Assembly: GCF_015355625.1 (NCBI RefSeq)
Contig: NZ_JACLAF010000003.1
Span: 246,861-310,860 of the forward strand
DNA from: Tamlana sp. I1
GTDB taxonomy: Bacteria; Bacteroidota; Bacteroidia; Flavobacteriales; Flavobacteriaceae
Reading direction: 5' to 3'
DNA: 64,000 bases
Below the pieces are notes generated by a model, which worked only from the letters and a program-made list of their open reading frames with translations, was not told the origin of the DNA and did not search any database. The position numbers and the translations under genes were made by a program. Of the stretch, positions 54,654 through 63,962 are shown piece after piece (position 1 is the first letter of the stretch; each line of letters starts with the position of its first letter).

Positions 54654-57600
54654 ATGACTAATTTCAGAGCCATACAGCAAAAATTAGAAGCCTTTATTAG
54701 AAGGTATTACACTAATGAATTACTAAAAGGTGTGATTCTATTTTTTGCCATTGGCTTGTTGTATTTGTTATTCACACTTTTTATCGAATACGTTTTATGG
54801 CTAAATACCACTTTTAGAACGGTTTTATTTTGGTTGTTTATTGCTGTTGAATTTTCGCTGTTTGTAAAATTTATTTTTCTGCCATTGGCGAAGTTATTCA
54901 AACTTCAAAAAGGAATTAATTACGAAGATGCTTCCAAAATAATAGGAAAACATTTTCCAGAAGTGAACGACAAATTATTAAACGTTTTACAGCTTCATCA
55001 GGACGCTTCGCAATCGGAATTACTTTTGGCAAGTATAGAACAAAAGTCCATCGAATTACAACCAGTGCCATTTAAAATGGCTGTTAATTTTAAAGACAAT
55101 ATTGGTTATTTAAAATATGCAGCGATTCCAATTCTTATTTTATTAATTACTTTTTTATTCGGAAATCATAATTGGTTTAGCGATAGTTATAAACGGGTGA
55201 TCGATTATAAAACCGCTTACGAACCACCAGCACCATTTCAGTTTTTTGTATTGAATGAAAATTTGAATGCCATTGAAAATAAAGATTTCAAACTGATTGT
55301 AAAAACAGCAGGGGAGGTGGTTCCTGAAAATGTTCAAATCACTTACAACAACGAAACTTATTTTTTAGAACAAAATGGCGTTGGCGAATTTGAATATGTT
55401 TTTTCCAAACCAAAATCGTCTATAGAATTTCGTTTATCTGCCAATAATGTTGTTTCAAAAGATTATAACATAGCTATTATTGAAACGCCTTCGTTGGTTA
55501 GTTTCAATATGGTTTTAAATTATCCCGCTTACACAAAAAAGAAAGATGAAGTTTTAGAAAGTACAGGAAATGCTCTTGTGCCAGAAGGCACTCAAATTAC
55601 ATGGGAGCTTCAGGCAAAAGCGACTGATGCTGTGCAATTATTTTCTAAAGATACTATTGATTTTATTTCTGATAAAAATGGTGCTTTTGAAGCTTCTAAA
55701 AGCATTTATAACAATTTTAATTATACGCTTAGTACAAGCAATAAACATCTTCATAATTACGAAAATTTAGCTTTTAATATCGATGTGATTAAAGACGAGT
55801 ATCCTGAAATACATTTGAAAGTTCAGCAAGATAGTTTGGATTTACAAAGTCTGTATTTTTATGGTCAGGTTAGCGACGACTACGGATTTAGTAAACTTCA
55901 AATGGTTTATTATCCTTCAAAGAATGACATGGATAAACAGGTTGTTAGTATTCCTACTTCAAATACAAATATTTCCGAATTTATTAGTGCATTCCCTAAT
56001 AATTTTACTGTTGAAGCTGGTGTTTCTTATGATTTATACTTTCAAGTATTTGATAATGATGTAGTTAATAAGTATAAAAGTGCTAAAAGTCAGGTGTTTA
56101 CTTATAGAAAACGTACCCAAGATGAGGAAGACCAACGTCATTTACAAGAACAGCAAGAAAGCATTCAAGATTTAAATAAATCGCTTGATAAGTTTGATGA
56201 ACAGGATAAAAAATTAGAGGAGCTAACCAAGACGCAGCGCGAAAAAAACAATTTAAATTTTAACGATAAAAAGAAGTTAGAATCGTTTATAAAACAGCAA
56301 AAGCAGCAGGATGAAATGATGAAAAATTTCAACAAAAAGCTGAACGATAATTTAGAAGAATTTCAAAAGGAAAATAAGAAAGAAGATAAGTTTAAAGAAG
56401 AACTTCAAAAGCGTTTAAAAGATAACGAAGAGCAACTTAAAAAAGATGAAAGGTTGCTTCGTGAATTAGAACGTCTTCAAGAAAAAATTAATAAAGAAGA
56501 TTTATTAAATAAAATGGAAGAGCTTTCTAAACAAAATAAAAATAAGAAGCGTAGCCTTGAACAAATGCTTGAACTTACCAAGCGTTTTTATGTTGAAAAG
56601 AAATTAGAAAAGCTACAAGACGATTTAGATAAGTTGGCTGATGAACAAGAAGCACTATCAAATAAATCTAAAGAAGAAAATACGAAACAGGCACAAGATT
56701 CTTTGAGTAATGCTTTTGAAGATTATAAAAAACAGCTTGAAGATTTAGAAAAGGAAAGTAAGGCTTTGAAAAAACCAGTTGATATTCCTAGAGATAAATT
56801 GGATGAAAATGAAGTTGAAAATGAACAAAAAAAGGCTTCAGAATCGCTTGAAAAATTAGAGAACGAACCTTCTCAAAATTCCGAAACCAACCAAGAGAAA
56901 ATTCAAAAGGATTTTCAAAAAACTAAAGAAAGTCAAAAAAAGGCTGCCAAAAAAATGAAGCAAATGAGTGCTCAAATGCAAGACGCTATGCAATCTGGTG
57001 GAGCAGAACAAATGCAAGAAGATATGGATATGCTTCGTCAAATTTTAGATAATTTGGTTTTGTTTTCTTTTGATGAAGAAGCGCTAATGAATGATTTTAA
57101 AAACATAGAAGGTGATCATAATAAATTTGCTACTTATTTAAAGAAACAGAATTATTTGCGTGAGCATTTTTCTCATGTCGATGATAGTTTGTTTTCGCTT
57201 TCTTTACGTCAGCCTAAACTATCCGAGCAGGTTAATAAGGAAATTTCAGAGGTGTATTATAATATCGATAAAGCTTTAGAATTATTTGCCGAGAACCAAG
57301 TTTATCAGGGGATTTCCAATCAGCAATTCGCTATCACGGCGACTAATAATTTAGCCGATTTTTTAAGTGATGTTTTAGATAATATGGAAGAAAGTATGAG
57401 CATGTCGCAAGGTAAAGGCGGTCAAGGCGAAATGCAATTGCCAGACATCATTATGGGACAAGAAGAGCTTAACAAAATGATGGAAGAGGGGCTTAAAAAA
57501 GGAGAGCAAGGCAAGCCAAAAGAAAGTGAAGGTTCTAAGGAGGGCGAGGGAGAAAAGGAAGGTGAAAATGGTAAGTCCGGAGAAAAAGGTAAAAAAGGTA

Positions 57601-58070
57601 AGTATGGAAAACCTGGAGAAAGTGGAAACCCTGGTGAAGGTGAGGGGAATTCTGAAGACCAAGAAGGCTTGCTTTTTGAAATTTATAAAGAGCAACAACA
57701 ATTACGCCAAGCTCTTGAAGACCGTTTGGCTAAAGAAGGTAAATCTGGTGCTGCAGGTTCTTTAGTGCGTCAAATGGAAGCTGTAGAAATGGAATTGTTA
57801 AATAAGGGTTTCACAACGGCAACACTTCAAAAAATGATGCAATTAAAACATCAATTACTAAAGATGGAAAACGCAACTTTTCAGCAAGGCGAAGAAGAAA
57901 AGCGAGAATCTGAATCTAATACTAAATCTTATTTTAACTCTTCAAATAATCAAATTCCACAGGCTAAACAATATTTTAAAACTACCGAAATATTAAACCG
58001 ACAAGCTTTACCTTTGCAGCAGGTTTATAAAGCACGTGTAAAAGAATATTTTAAGGAAAACAATGATTAA
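54654..58070 (+). CDS. DUF4175 large membrane protein with coiled coil and collagen-like segment
   Basis: An 1138-residue inner-membrane protein. Two helices near 22-44 and 52-76 and a third near 163-180; then a large periplasmic-type beta domain (about 195-490), a long charged coiled coil (about 495-760, KLEELTKTQREKNNLNFN, RLLRELERLQEKINKE), a second helical domain, and near 946-1003 a Gly/Glu/Lys-rich segment with collagen-like steps (GKSGEKGKKGKYGKPGESG). The last 130 residues are helical. DUF4175 members are widespread in Bacteroidota and of unknown role. Its 3' end, from residue 944, lies inside the tandem duplication; it overlaps ybeY by 8 bp. Confidence 0.85.
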   Translation: MTNFRAIQQKLEAFIRRYYTNELLKGVILFFAIGLLYLLFTLFIEYVLWLNTTFRTVLFWLFIAVEFSLFVKFIFLPLAKLFKLQKGINYEDASKIIGKHFPEVNDKLLNVLQLHQDASQSELLLASIEQKSIELQPVPFKMAVNFKDNIGYLKYAAIPILILLITFLFGNHNWFSDSYKRVIDYKTAYEPPAPFQFFVLNENLNAIENKDFKLIVKTAGEVVPENVQITYNNETYFLEQNGVGEFEYVFSKPKSSIEFRLSANNVVSKDYNIAIIETPSLVSFNMVLNYPAYTKKKDEVLESTGNALVPEGTQITWELQAKATDAVQLFSKDTIDFISDKNGAFEASKSIYNNFNYTLSTSNKHLHNYENLAFNIDVIKDEYPEIHLKVQQDSLDLQSLYFYGQVSDDYGFSKLQMVYYPSKNDMDKQVVSIPTSNTNISEFISAFPNNFTVEAGVSYDLYFQVFDNDVVNKYKSAKSQVFTYRKRTQDEEDQRHLQEQQESIQDLNKSLDKFDEQDKKLEELTKTQREKNNLNFNDKKKLESFIKQQKQQDEMMKNFNKKLNDNLEEFQKENKKEDKFKEELQKRLKDNEEQLKKDERLLRELERLQEKINKEDLLNKMEELSKQNKNKKRSLEQMLELTKRFYVEKKLEKLQDDLDKLADEQEALSNKSKEENTKQAQDSLSNAFEDYKKQLEDLEKESKALKKPVDIPRDKLDENEVENEQKKASESLEKLENEPSQNSETNQEKIQKDFQKTKESQKKAAKKMKQMSAQMQDAMQSGGAEQMQEDMDMLRQILDNLVLFSFDEEALMNDFKNIEGDHNKFATYLKKQNYLREHFSHVDDSLFSLSLRQPKLSEQVNKEISEVYYNIDKALELFAENQVYQGISNQQFAITATNNLADFLSDVLDNMEESMSMSQGKGGQGEMQLPDIIMGQEELNKMMEEGLKKGEQGKPKESEGSKEGEGEKEGENGKSGEKGKKGKYGKPGESGNPGEGEGNSEDQEGLLFEIYKEQQQLRQALEDRLAKEGKSGAAGSLVRQMEAVEMELLNKGFTTATLQKMMQLKHQLLKMENATFQQGEEEKRESESNTKSYFNSSNNQIPQAKQYFKTTEILNRQALPLQQVYKARVKEYFKENND

Positions 58071-58473
58071 TTTTAATTACGAAACTGATTTCAATCTCGA
58101 TGCAGAGAATGAAATTTCAAAATGGATTACTAATACCATAGCATCTGAAAACTACAAATTAGAAGAAATTAATTATGTGTTTTGCGATGATGAATACCTT
58201 CATAAACTTAACGTAGAATTTCTAGATCATGATACCTTAACAGATATTATCAGTTTCGATTATTCTATTGGAAAGCTTATTCAAGGCGATATTTTTATTT
58301 CTGTAGAACGTGTTATTGATAATGCTAATGAGTATAGTGTGCCTTTTGAAGAGGAAATTAAACGTGTTATTATTCATGGTGTCTTACATTATTGTGGTTA
58401 TAAGGATAAGTCTGATGAAGAAGCTAAAATCATGCGAGAGAAGGAAAATTTCTACTTAAAGCAATTTAAATAG
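58063..58473 (+). CDS. ybeY: Endoribonuclease YbeY, copy 1
   Basis: The 136-residue zinc endoribonuclease takes part in 16S rRNA 3'-end maturation and ribosome quality control. INYVFCDDEYLHKLNVEFLDHDTLTDIISFDYS is the conserved front half; the metal motif is HGVLHYCGYKDKSDEEA near residue 105. In this motif the third ligand position (HGxLHxxGYxH in most bacteria) is Asp, as is common in Bacteroidota. It overlaps the DUF4175 gene by 8 bases and is probably translated with it. It is duplicated at 61318. Confidence 0.94.
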   Translation: MINFNYETDFNLDAENEISKWITNTIASENYKLEEINYVFCDDEYLHKLNVEFLDHDTLTDIISFDYSIGKLIQGDIFISVERVIDNANEYSVPFEEEIKRVIIHGVLHYCGYKDKSDEEAKIMREKENFYLKQFK

Positions 58474-58490
58474 AATTCAGTATTTCAGTG

Positions 58491-58498
58491 TATATTTG
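58491..58498 (+). promoter_or_regulatory. Promoter -7 box TATATTTG of mnmG, copy 1
   Basis: Match to TAnnTTTG, placing the transcript start near 58504 and the parS-like palindrome inside the mnmG leader. Confidence 0.6.
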
Positions 58499-58513
58499 CA
58501 AAATTAAATTTAG

Positions 58514-58529
58514 TGTTCCACGTGGAACA
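58514..58529. promoter_or_regulatory. parS-like site 1 (TGTTCCACGTGGAACA)
   Basis: A perfect 16-base palindrome matching the general bacterial parS consensus TGTTNCACGTGNAACA at every fixed position. parS is bound by ParB to segregate the origin region. It lies between the mnmG promoter and the mnmG ATG; such sites cluster near oriC and often near mnmG (gidA). Confidence 0.8.
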
Positions 58530-58549
58530 TGTTATTGAAAACGAAAATT

Positions 58550-60421
58550 ATGTTTAACGAAGTATATGATGTTGTTGTAGTTGGTGCTGGTCACGCTGGA
58601 AGCGAAGCCGCTGCCGCTGCCGCGAATATGGGTAGTAAAACACTGCTTGTTACTATGAGCTTGCAAAACATCGCTCAAATGTCTTGTAATCCTGCTATGG
58701 GCGGTATTGCTAAAGGGCAAATTGTTCGTGAAATTGATGCGCTTGGTGGGTATAGCGGAATTGTTTCCGACACATCGGCAATTCAATTTAAAATGCTTAA
58801 TAAATCTAAAGGTCCTGCAATGTGGAGTCCGAGGGTTCAAAGCGACCGTATGCGTTTTGCTGAAGATTGGCGTTTGTTATTGGAGGGTACGCCTAATCTT
58901 GATTTTTATCAAGAAATGGTTTCTGGTTTATTGGTTGAAAATAACAAGGTGGTAGGTGTAAAAACTTCGCTTGGTATTAAAATAAAAGCGAAATCTGTAG
59001 TGCTTACAAACGGTACTTTTTTAAACGGTTTAATTCATATTGGAGATAAAAATTTTGGTGGTGGTAGAGCAGGAGAAAGTGCTGCAACAGGAATTACTGA
59101 ACAGCTTGTCAGTTTGGGTTTTGAATCTGGTAGAATGAAAACAGGAACCCCGCCTAGGGTAGATGGGCGTAGTTTAGATTATTCTAAAATGACGGAGCAA
59201 CCCGGTGATGATAATCCTGAAAAATTCTCTTATTTAGATATTACAAAACCTTTAGAAAAACAACGATCTTGTCACATGACTTACACGAGTCTTCAGGTGC
59301 ATGATTTGCTTCGTGAAGGCTTCGATCGTTCGCCAATGTTTAATGGTCGAATTAAAAGTTTAGGGCCGCGTTATTGTCCGTCTATTGAAGATAAAATAAA
59401 TCGTTTTGCAGATAAAGACCGTCACCAATTATTTATTGAACCAGAGGGCTGGAATACCTGTGAGGTTTATGTAAATGGTTTTTCAACTTCGCTTCCAGAG
59501 GATGTGCAATTTAAAGCATTGCGTTCTGTGGTTGGTTTTGAAAATGTGAAATTCTTCAGGCCTGGATATGCTATCGAGTATGATTATTTTCCGCCTACAC
59601 AATTAAAACATACTTTAGAAACAAAGCTTGTTGATGGTTTGTATTTTGCTGGTCAAATTAACGGAACTACAGGATATGAAGAAGCCGCTTCGCAAGGATT
59701 AATGGCTGGAATAAATGCAAGTTTAAAAGTTCAAGAACGTGATCCTTTTACATTGAAAAGGGATGAAGCTTATATTGGAGTTTTAATTGATGATTTAATT
59801 ACAAAAGGTACAGAAGAGCCTTATCGTATGTTTACCTCTCGTGCTGAATATAGAACTTTACTGCGTCAGGATAATGCTGATTTACGTTTGACGCCTAAAG
59901 GATTTGAATTAGGTTTAGCTTCAGAAAAACGATTAAAACGGATGGAGGAGAAGCATGAAGCTGCTGAAAAATTCGTTAGTTTTTTCGAAACAACGAGTGT
60001 TAAACCAGAAGAAATAAATCCTGTTTTAGAAGAAAAAGGTTCTGCTTTGGTAAATCAATCTGGAAAGATATTTAAGGTTTTTGCACGCCCTAATATCGAG
60101 ATGGACGATATGCGTAAGATTAAAAGTATTTCAGATTATATTGAAGAAAATAATTTAGATCGTGAAGTAATCGAGCAAACTGAAATTCAAGTAAAGTATG
60201 CTGGTTATATCGCTAAAGAAAAAAGTAATGCCGATAAATTATCGCGTTTAGAATATGTAAAGATTCCAGAGAATTTTGATTATTCTCAAATCAAATCCAT
60301 GAGTTTTGAAGCACGTGAAAAGCTTAAAAAAATTCAACCGGCAACGGTTTCTCAAGCATCAAGAATTAGTGGTGTTTCACCAAATGACATTTCTGTATTG
60401 CTAGTTTATATGGGAAGATAA
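58550..60421 (+). CDS. mnmG: tRNA uridine 5-carboxymethylaminomethyl modification enzyme MnmG, copy 1
   Basis: A 623-residue FAD enzyme that with MnmE modifies U34 of certain tRNAs. The dinucleotide motif VVVGAGHAGSEAA is near residue 8, QNIAQMSCNPAMGGIAKGQ and KTGTPPRVDGRS follow, then GPRYCPSIEDK, GQINGTTGYEEAASQGLMAG, and a C-terminal helical domain ending SVLLVYMGR. ATG 58550 gives the standard family length; the ATG at 58529 lies in the parS palindrome. It is repeated at 61805. Confidence 0.97.
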   Translation: MFNEVYDVVVVGAGHAGSEAAAAAANMGSKTLLVTMSLQNIAQMSCNPAMGGIAKGQIVREIDALGGYSGIVSDTSAIQFKMLNKSKGPAMWSPRVQSDRMRFAEDWRLLLEGTPNLDFYQEMVSGLLVENNKVVGVKTSLGIKIKAKSVVLTNGTFLNGLIHIGDKNFGGGRAGESAATGITEQLVSLGFESGRMKTGTPPRVDGRSLDYSKMTEQPGDDNPEKFSYLDITKPLEKQRSCHMTYTSLQVHDLLREGFDRSPMFNGRIKSLGPRYCPSIEDKINRFADKDRHQLFIEPEGWNTCEVYVNGFSTSLPEDVQFKALRSVVGFENVKFFRPGYAIEYDYFPPTQLKHTLETKLVDGLYFAGQINGTTGYEEAASQGLMAGINASLKVQERDPFTLKRDEAYIGVLIDDLITKGTEEPYRMFTSRAEYRTLLRQDNADLRLTPKGFELGLASEKRLKRMEEKHEAAEKFVSFFETTSVKPEEINPVLEEKGSALVNQSGKIFKVFARPNIEMDDMRKIKSISDYIEENNLDREVIEQTEIQVKYAGYIAKEKSNADKLSRLEYVKIPENFDYSQIKSMSFEAREKLKKIQPATVSQASRISGVSPNDISVLLVYMGR

Positions 60422-60481
60422 TTCCAAAGAATACATGAATCTTTTTGTTTTGATAACTATATATTGATGTAAAAATTTATA

Positions 60482-60497
60482 CGTTCCACGTGGAACA
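60482..60497. promoter_or_regulatory. parS-like site 2 (CGTTCCACGTGGAACA)
   Basis: Matches the parS consensus at all fixed positions but the first (C for T). It lies 60 bp after the mnmG stop, so mnmG is bracketed by two such sites about 1.97 kb apart. Confidence 0.7.
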
Positions 60498-60585
60498 TGT
60501 TGTTTTTTGAAATATATTTTATACTGAAAATGCTAATTGGAATTAAAATATTTGAACCATTTTTTGATCCAAATCGAAACGAAAC

Positions 60586-60661
60586 TGTCACGCAGAGCCT
60601 GTCGAAGCGTTTTTAAAAAATAGTTTTTTATGAAAAAGACTTCGACAAGCTCAGTCTGACA
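60586..60661. repeat. Palindromic intergenic element (TGTCACGCAGAGCCTGTCGA type)
   Basis: Arm 60586-60607 and arm 60640-60661 (CTTCGACAAGCTCAGTCTGA + CA) are reverse complementary at 18 of 22 positions. It is a common flavobacterial intergenic palindrome. A leftward ORF through it (60533-60769) is spurious. Confidence 0.75.
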
Positions 60662-60707
60662 ATCACGGATTTCATTTGTCTTTTTAGATAAATTTATAAT
60701 AGGGGAT

Positions 60708-61325
60708 ATGAATTTTGAATTATTTGTAAATCCAATTGAAGAGGGGCTTAAAAAAGGAGAGCAAGGCAAGCCAAAAGAAAGTGAAGGTTCTAAGGAGGGC
60801 GAGGGAGAAAAGGAAGGTGAAAATGGTAAGTCCGGAGAAAAAGGTAAAAAAGGTAAGTATGGAAAACCTGGAGAAAGTGGAAACCCTGGTGAAGGTGAGG
60901 GGAATTCTGAAGACCAAGAAGGCTTGCTTTTTGAAATTTATAAAGAGCAACAACAATTACGCCAAGCTCTTGAAGACCGTTTGGCTAAAGAAGGTAAATC
61001 TGGTGCTGCAGGTTCTTTAGTGCGTCAAATGGAAGCTGTAGAAATGGAATTGTTAAATAAGGGTTTCACAACGGCAACACTTCAAAAAATGATGCAATTA
61101 AAACATCAATTACTAAAGATGGAAAACGCAACTTTTCAGCAAGGCGAAGAAGAAAAGCGAGAATCTGAATCTAATACTAAATCTTATTTTAACTCTTCAA
61201 ATAATCAAATTCCACAGGCTAAACAATATTTTAAAACTACCGAAATATTAAACCGACAAGCTTTACCTTTGCAGCAGGTTTATAAAGCACGTGTAAAAGA
61301 ATATTTTAAGGAAAACAATGATTAA
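60708..61325 (+). pseudogene. Chimeric ORF: start of the downstream gene fused to the DUF4175 C-terminus
   Basis: The first 10 codons (MNFELFVNPI) are the start of the gene that normally follows mnmG, as seen again at 63963; from codon 11 the frame is the DUF4175 gene from residue 944 to the end (195 residues). The join at 60737/60738 keeps the frame, giving 205 codons. The fragment has the collagen-like segment and C-terminal helices but no membrane segments. If the duplication is real, it could be expressed from the downstream gene's own promoter. Confidence 0.85.
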
Positions 61326-61728
61326 TTTTAATTACGAAACTGATTTCAATCTCGATGCAGAGAATGAAATTTCAAAATGGATTACTAATACCATAGCATC
61401 TGAAAACTACAAATTAGAAGAAATTAATTATGTGTTTTGCGATGATGAATACCTTCATAAACTTAACGTAGAATTTCTAGATCATGATACCTTAACAGAT
61501 ATTATCAGTTTCGATTATTCTATTGGAAAGCTTATTCAAGGCGATATTTTTATTTCTGTAGAACGTGTTATTGATAATGCTAATGAGTATAGTGTGCCTT
61601 TTGAAGAGGAAATTAAACGTGTTATTATTCATGGTGTCTTACATTATTGTGGTTATAAGGATAAGTCTGATGAAGAAGCTAAAATCATGCGAGAGAAGGA
61701 AAATTTCTACTTAAAGCAATTTAAATAG
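61318..61728 (+). CDS. ybeY: Endoribonuclease YbeY, copy 2
   Basis: Identical to the 136-residue product of 58063-58473, including the HGVLHYCGYKD motif. It overlaps the chimeric ORF by 8 bases in the same way as copy 1 overlaps the DUF4175 gene. Its expression would depend on whatever promoter drives the chimeric ORF. Confidence 0.93.
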   Translation: MINFNYETDFNLDAENEISKWITNTIASENYKLEEINYVFCDDEYLHKLNVEFLDHDTLTDIISFDYSIGKLIQGDIFISVERVIDNANEYSVPFEEEIKRVIIHGVLHYCGYKDKSDEEAKIMREKENFYLKQFK

Positions 61729-61745
61729 AATTCAGTATTTCAGTG

Positions 61746-61753
61746 TATATTTG
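61746..61753 (+). promoter_or_regulatory. Promoter -7 box TATATTTG of mnmG, copy 2
   Basis: Duplicate of 58491-58498. Confidence 0.6.
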
Positions 61754-61768
61754 CAAAATTAAATTTAG

Positions 61769-61784
61769 TGTTCCACGTGGAACA
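61769..61784. promoter_or_regulatory. parS-like site 3 (TGTTCCACGTGGAACA)
   Basis: Duplicate of the perfect site at 58514-58529. Confidence 0.8.
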
Positions 61785-61804
61785 TGTTATTGAAAACGAA
61801 AATT

Positions 61805-63676
61805 ATGTTTAACGAAGTATATGATGTTGTTGTAGTTGGTGCTGGTCACGCTGGAAGCGAAGCCGCTGCCGCTGCCGCGAATATGGGTAGTAAAACACTG
61901 CTTGTTACTATGAGCTTGCAAAACATCGCTCAAATGTCTTGTAATCCTGCTATGGGCGGTATTGCTAAAGGGCAAATTGTTCGTGAAATTGATGCGCTTG
62001 GTGGGTATAGCGGAATTGTTTCCGACACATCGGCAATTCAATTTAAAATGCTTAATAAATCTAAAGGTCCTGCAATGTGGAGTCCGAGGGTTCAAAGCGA
62101 CCGTATGCGTTTTGCTGAAGATTGGCGTTTGTTATTGGAGGGTACGCCTAATCTTGATTTTTATCAAGAAATGGTTTCTGGTTTATTGGTTGAAAATAAC
62201 AAGGTGGTAGGTGTAAAAACTTCGCTTGGTATTAAAATAAAAGCGAAATCTGTAGTGCTTACAAACGGTACTTTTTTAAACGGTTTAATTCATATTGGAG
62301 ATAAAAATTTTGGTGGTGGTAGAGCAGGAGAAAGTGCTGCAACAGGAATTACTGAACAGCTTGTCAGTTTGGGTTTTGAATCTGGTAGAATGAAAACAGG
62401 AACCCCGCCTAGGGTAGATGGGCGTAGTTTAGATTATTCTAAAATGACGGAGCAACCCGGTGATGATAATCCTGAAAAATTCTCTTATTTAGATATTACA
62501 AAACCTTTAGAAAAACAACGATCTTGTCACATGACTTACACGAGTCTTCAGGTGCATGATTTGCTTCGTGAAGGCTTCGATCGTTCGCCAATGTTTAATG
62601 GTCGAATTAAAAGTTTAGGGCCGCGTTATTGTCCGTCTATTGAAGATAAAATAAATCGTTTTGCAGATAAAGACCGTCACCAATTATTTATTGAACCAGA
62701 GGGCTGGAATACCTGTGAGGTTTATGTAAATGGTTTTTCAACTTCGCTTCCAGAGGATGTGCAATTTAAAGCATTGCGTTCTGTGGTTGGTTTTGAAAAT
62801 GTGAAATTCTTCAGGCCTGGATATGCTATCGAGTATGATTATTTTCCGCCTACACAATTAAAACATACTTTAGAAACAAAGCTTGTTGATGGTTTGTATT
62901 TTGCTGGTCAAATTAACGGAACTACAGGATATGAAGAAGCCGCTTCGCAAGGATTAATGGCTGGAATAAATGCAAGTTTAAAAGTTCAAGAACGTGATCC
63001 TTTTACATTGAAAAGGGATGAAGCTTATATTGGAGTTTTAATTGATGATTTAATTACAAAAGGTACAGAAGAGCCTTATCGTATGTTTACCTCTCGTGCT
63101 GAATATAGAACTTTACTGCGTCAGGATAATGCTGATTTACGTTTGACGCCTAAAGGATTTGAATTAGGTTTAGCTTCAGAAAAACGATTAAAACGGATGG
63201 AGGAGAAGCATGAAGCTGCTGAAAAATTCGTTAGTTTTTTCGAAACAACGAGTGTTAAACCAGAAGAAATAAATCCTGTTTTAGAAGAAAAAGGTTCTGC
63301 TTTGGTAAATCAATCTGGAAAGATATTTAAGGTTTTTGCACGCCCTAATATCGAGATGGACGATATGCGTAAGATTAAAAGTATTTCAGATTATATTGAA
63401 GAAAATAATTTAGATCGTGAAGTAATCGAGCAAACTGAAATTCAAGTAAAGTATGCTGGTTATATCGCTAAAGAAAAAAGTAATGCCGATAAATTATCGC
63501 GTTTAGAATATGTAAAGATTCCAGAGAATTTTGATTATTCTCAAATCAAATCCATGAGTTTTGAAGCACGTGAAAAGCTTAAAAAAATTCAACCGGCAAC
63601 GGTTTCTCAAGCATCAAGAATTAGTGGTGTTTCACCAAATGACATTTCTGTATTGCTAGTTTATATGGGAAGATAA
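61805..63676 (+). CDS. mnmG: MnmG, copy 2
   Basis: The 623-residue product is identical to that of 58550-60421, with its own copy of the promoter box and the parS-like leader site. Nothing marks either copy as decaying, as expected if the duplication is very young or artefactual. Confidence 0.96.
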   Translation: MFNEVYDVVVVGAGHAGSEAAAAAANMGSKTLLVTMSLQNIAQMSCNPAMGGIAKGQIVREIDALGGYSGIVSDTSAIQFKMLNKSKGPAMWSPRVQSDRMRFAEDWRLLLEGTPNLDFYQEMVSGLLVENNKVVGVKTSLGIKIKAKSVVLTNGTFLNGLIHIGDKNFGGGRAGESAATGITEQLVSLGFESGRMKTGTPPRVDGRSLDYSKMTEQPGDDNPEKFSYLDITKPLEKQRSCHMTYTSLQVHDLLREGFDRSPMFNGRIKSLGPRYCPSIEDKINRFADKDRHQLFIEPEGWNTCEVYVNGFSTSLPEDVQFKALRSVVGFENVKFFRPGYAIEYDYFPPTQLKHTLETKLVDGLYFAGQINGTTGYEEAASQGLMAGINASLKVQERDPFTLKRDEAYIGVLIDDLITKGTEEPYRMFTSRAEYRTLLRQDNADLRLTPKGFELGLASEKRLKRMEEKHEAAEKFVSFFETTSVKPEEINPVLEEKGSALVNQSGKIFKVFARPNIEMDDMRKIKSISDYIEENNLDREVIEQTEIQVKYAGYIAKEKSNADKLSRLEYVKIPENFDYSQIKSMSFEAREKLKKIQPATVSQASRISGVSPNDISVLLVYMGR

Positions 63677-63736
63677 TTCCAAAGAATACATGAATCTTTT
63701 TGTTTTGATAACTATATATTGATGTAAAAATTTATA

Positions 63737-63752
63737 CGTTCCACGTGGAACA
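63737..63752. promoter_or_regulatory. parS-like site 4 (CGTTCCACGTGGAACA)
   Basis: Duplicate of 60482-60497. Confidence 0.7.
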
Positions 63753-63840
63753 TGTTGTTTTTTGAAATATATTTTATACTGAAAATGCTAATTGGAATTA
63801 AAATATTTGAACCATTTTTTGATCCAAATCGAAACGAAAC

Positions 63841-63916
63841 TGTCACGCAGAGCCTGTCGAAGCGTTTTTAAAAAATAGTTTTTTATGAAAAAGACTTCGA
63901 CAAGCTCAGTCTGACA
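63841..63916. repeat. Palindromic intergenic element, second copy
   Basis: Duplicate of 60586-60661 carried in unit 2. Confidence 0.75.
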
Positions 63917-63962
63917 ATCACGGATTTCATTTGTCTTTTTAGATAAATTTATAATAGGGGAT

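Larger units (their letters stand above)
57483..60737 (+). repeat. 3255-bp direct tandem duplication, unit 1
   Basis: Begins at the GAAGAGGGG of DUF4175 codon 944 and ends at CCAATT, codon 10 of the gene that follows mnmG. The next 3255 bases repeat it without a visible difference. Left boundary: base 57482 (G) versus 60737 (T). Right boundary: base 60738 (G) versus 63993 (A). There is no microhomology at the join. Confidence 0.97.

Noticed and set aside
57375..57765. Overlapping ORFs on both strands within the collagen-like region
   Set aside because: They arise from low-complexity purine-rich coding DNA and recur as identical shadows in the duplicated unit.
58529..58549. ATG inside the parS-like palindrome as mnmG start
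   Set aside because: It would add seven residues (MLLKTKI) before the conserved MFNEVYDV start; the 58550 start gives the standard 623 residues.
60533..60769. Leftward 78-codon ORF after mnmG
   Set aside because: It reads through the dispersed palindrome (translation QTELVEVFFIKNYFLKTLRQ) and into the duplicated DUF4175 tail; it is a by-product of repeat DNA.
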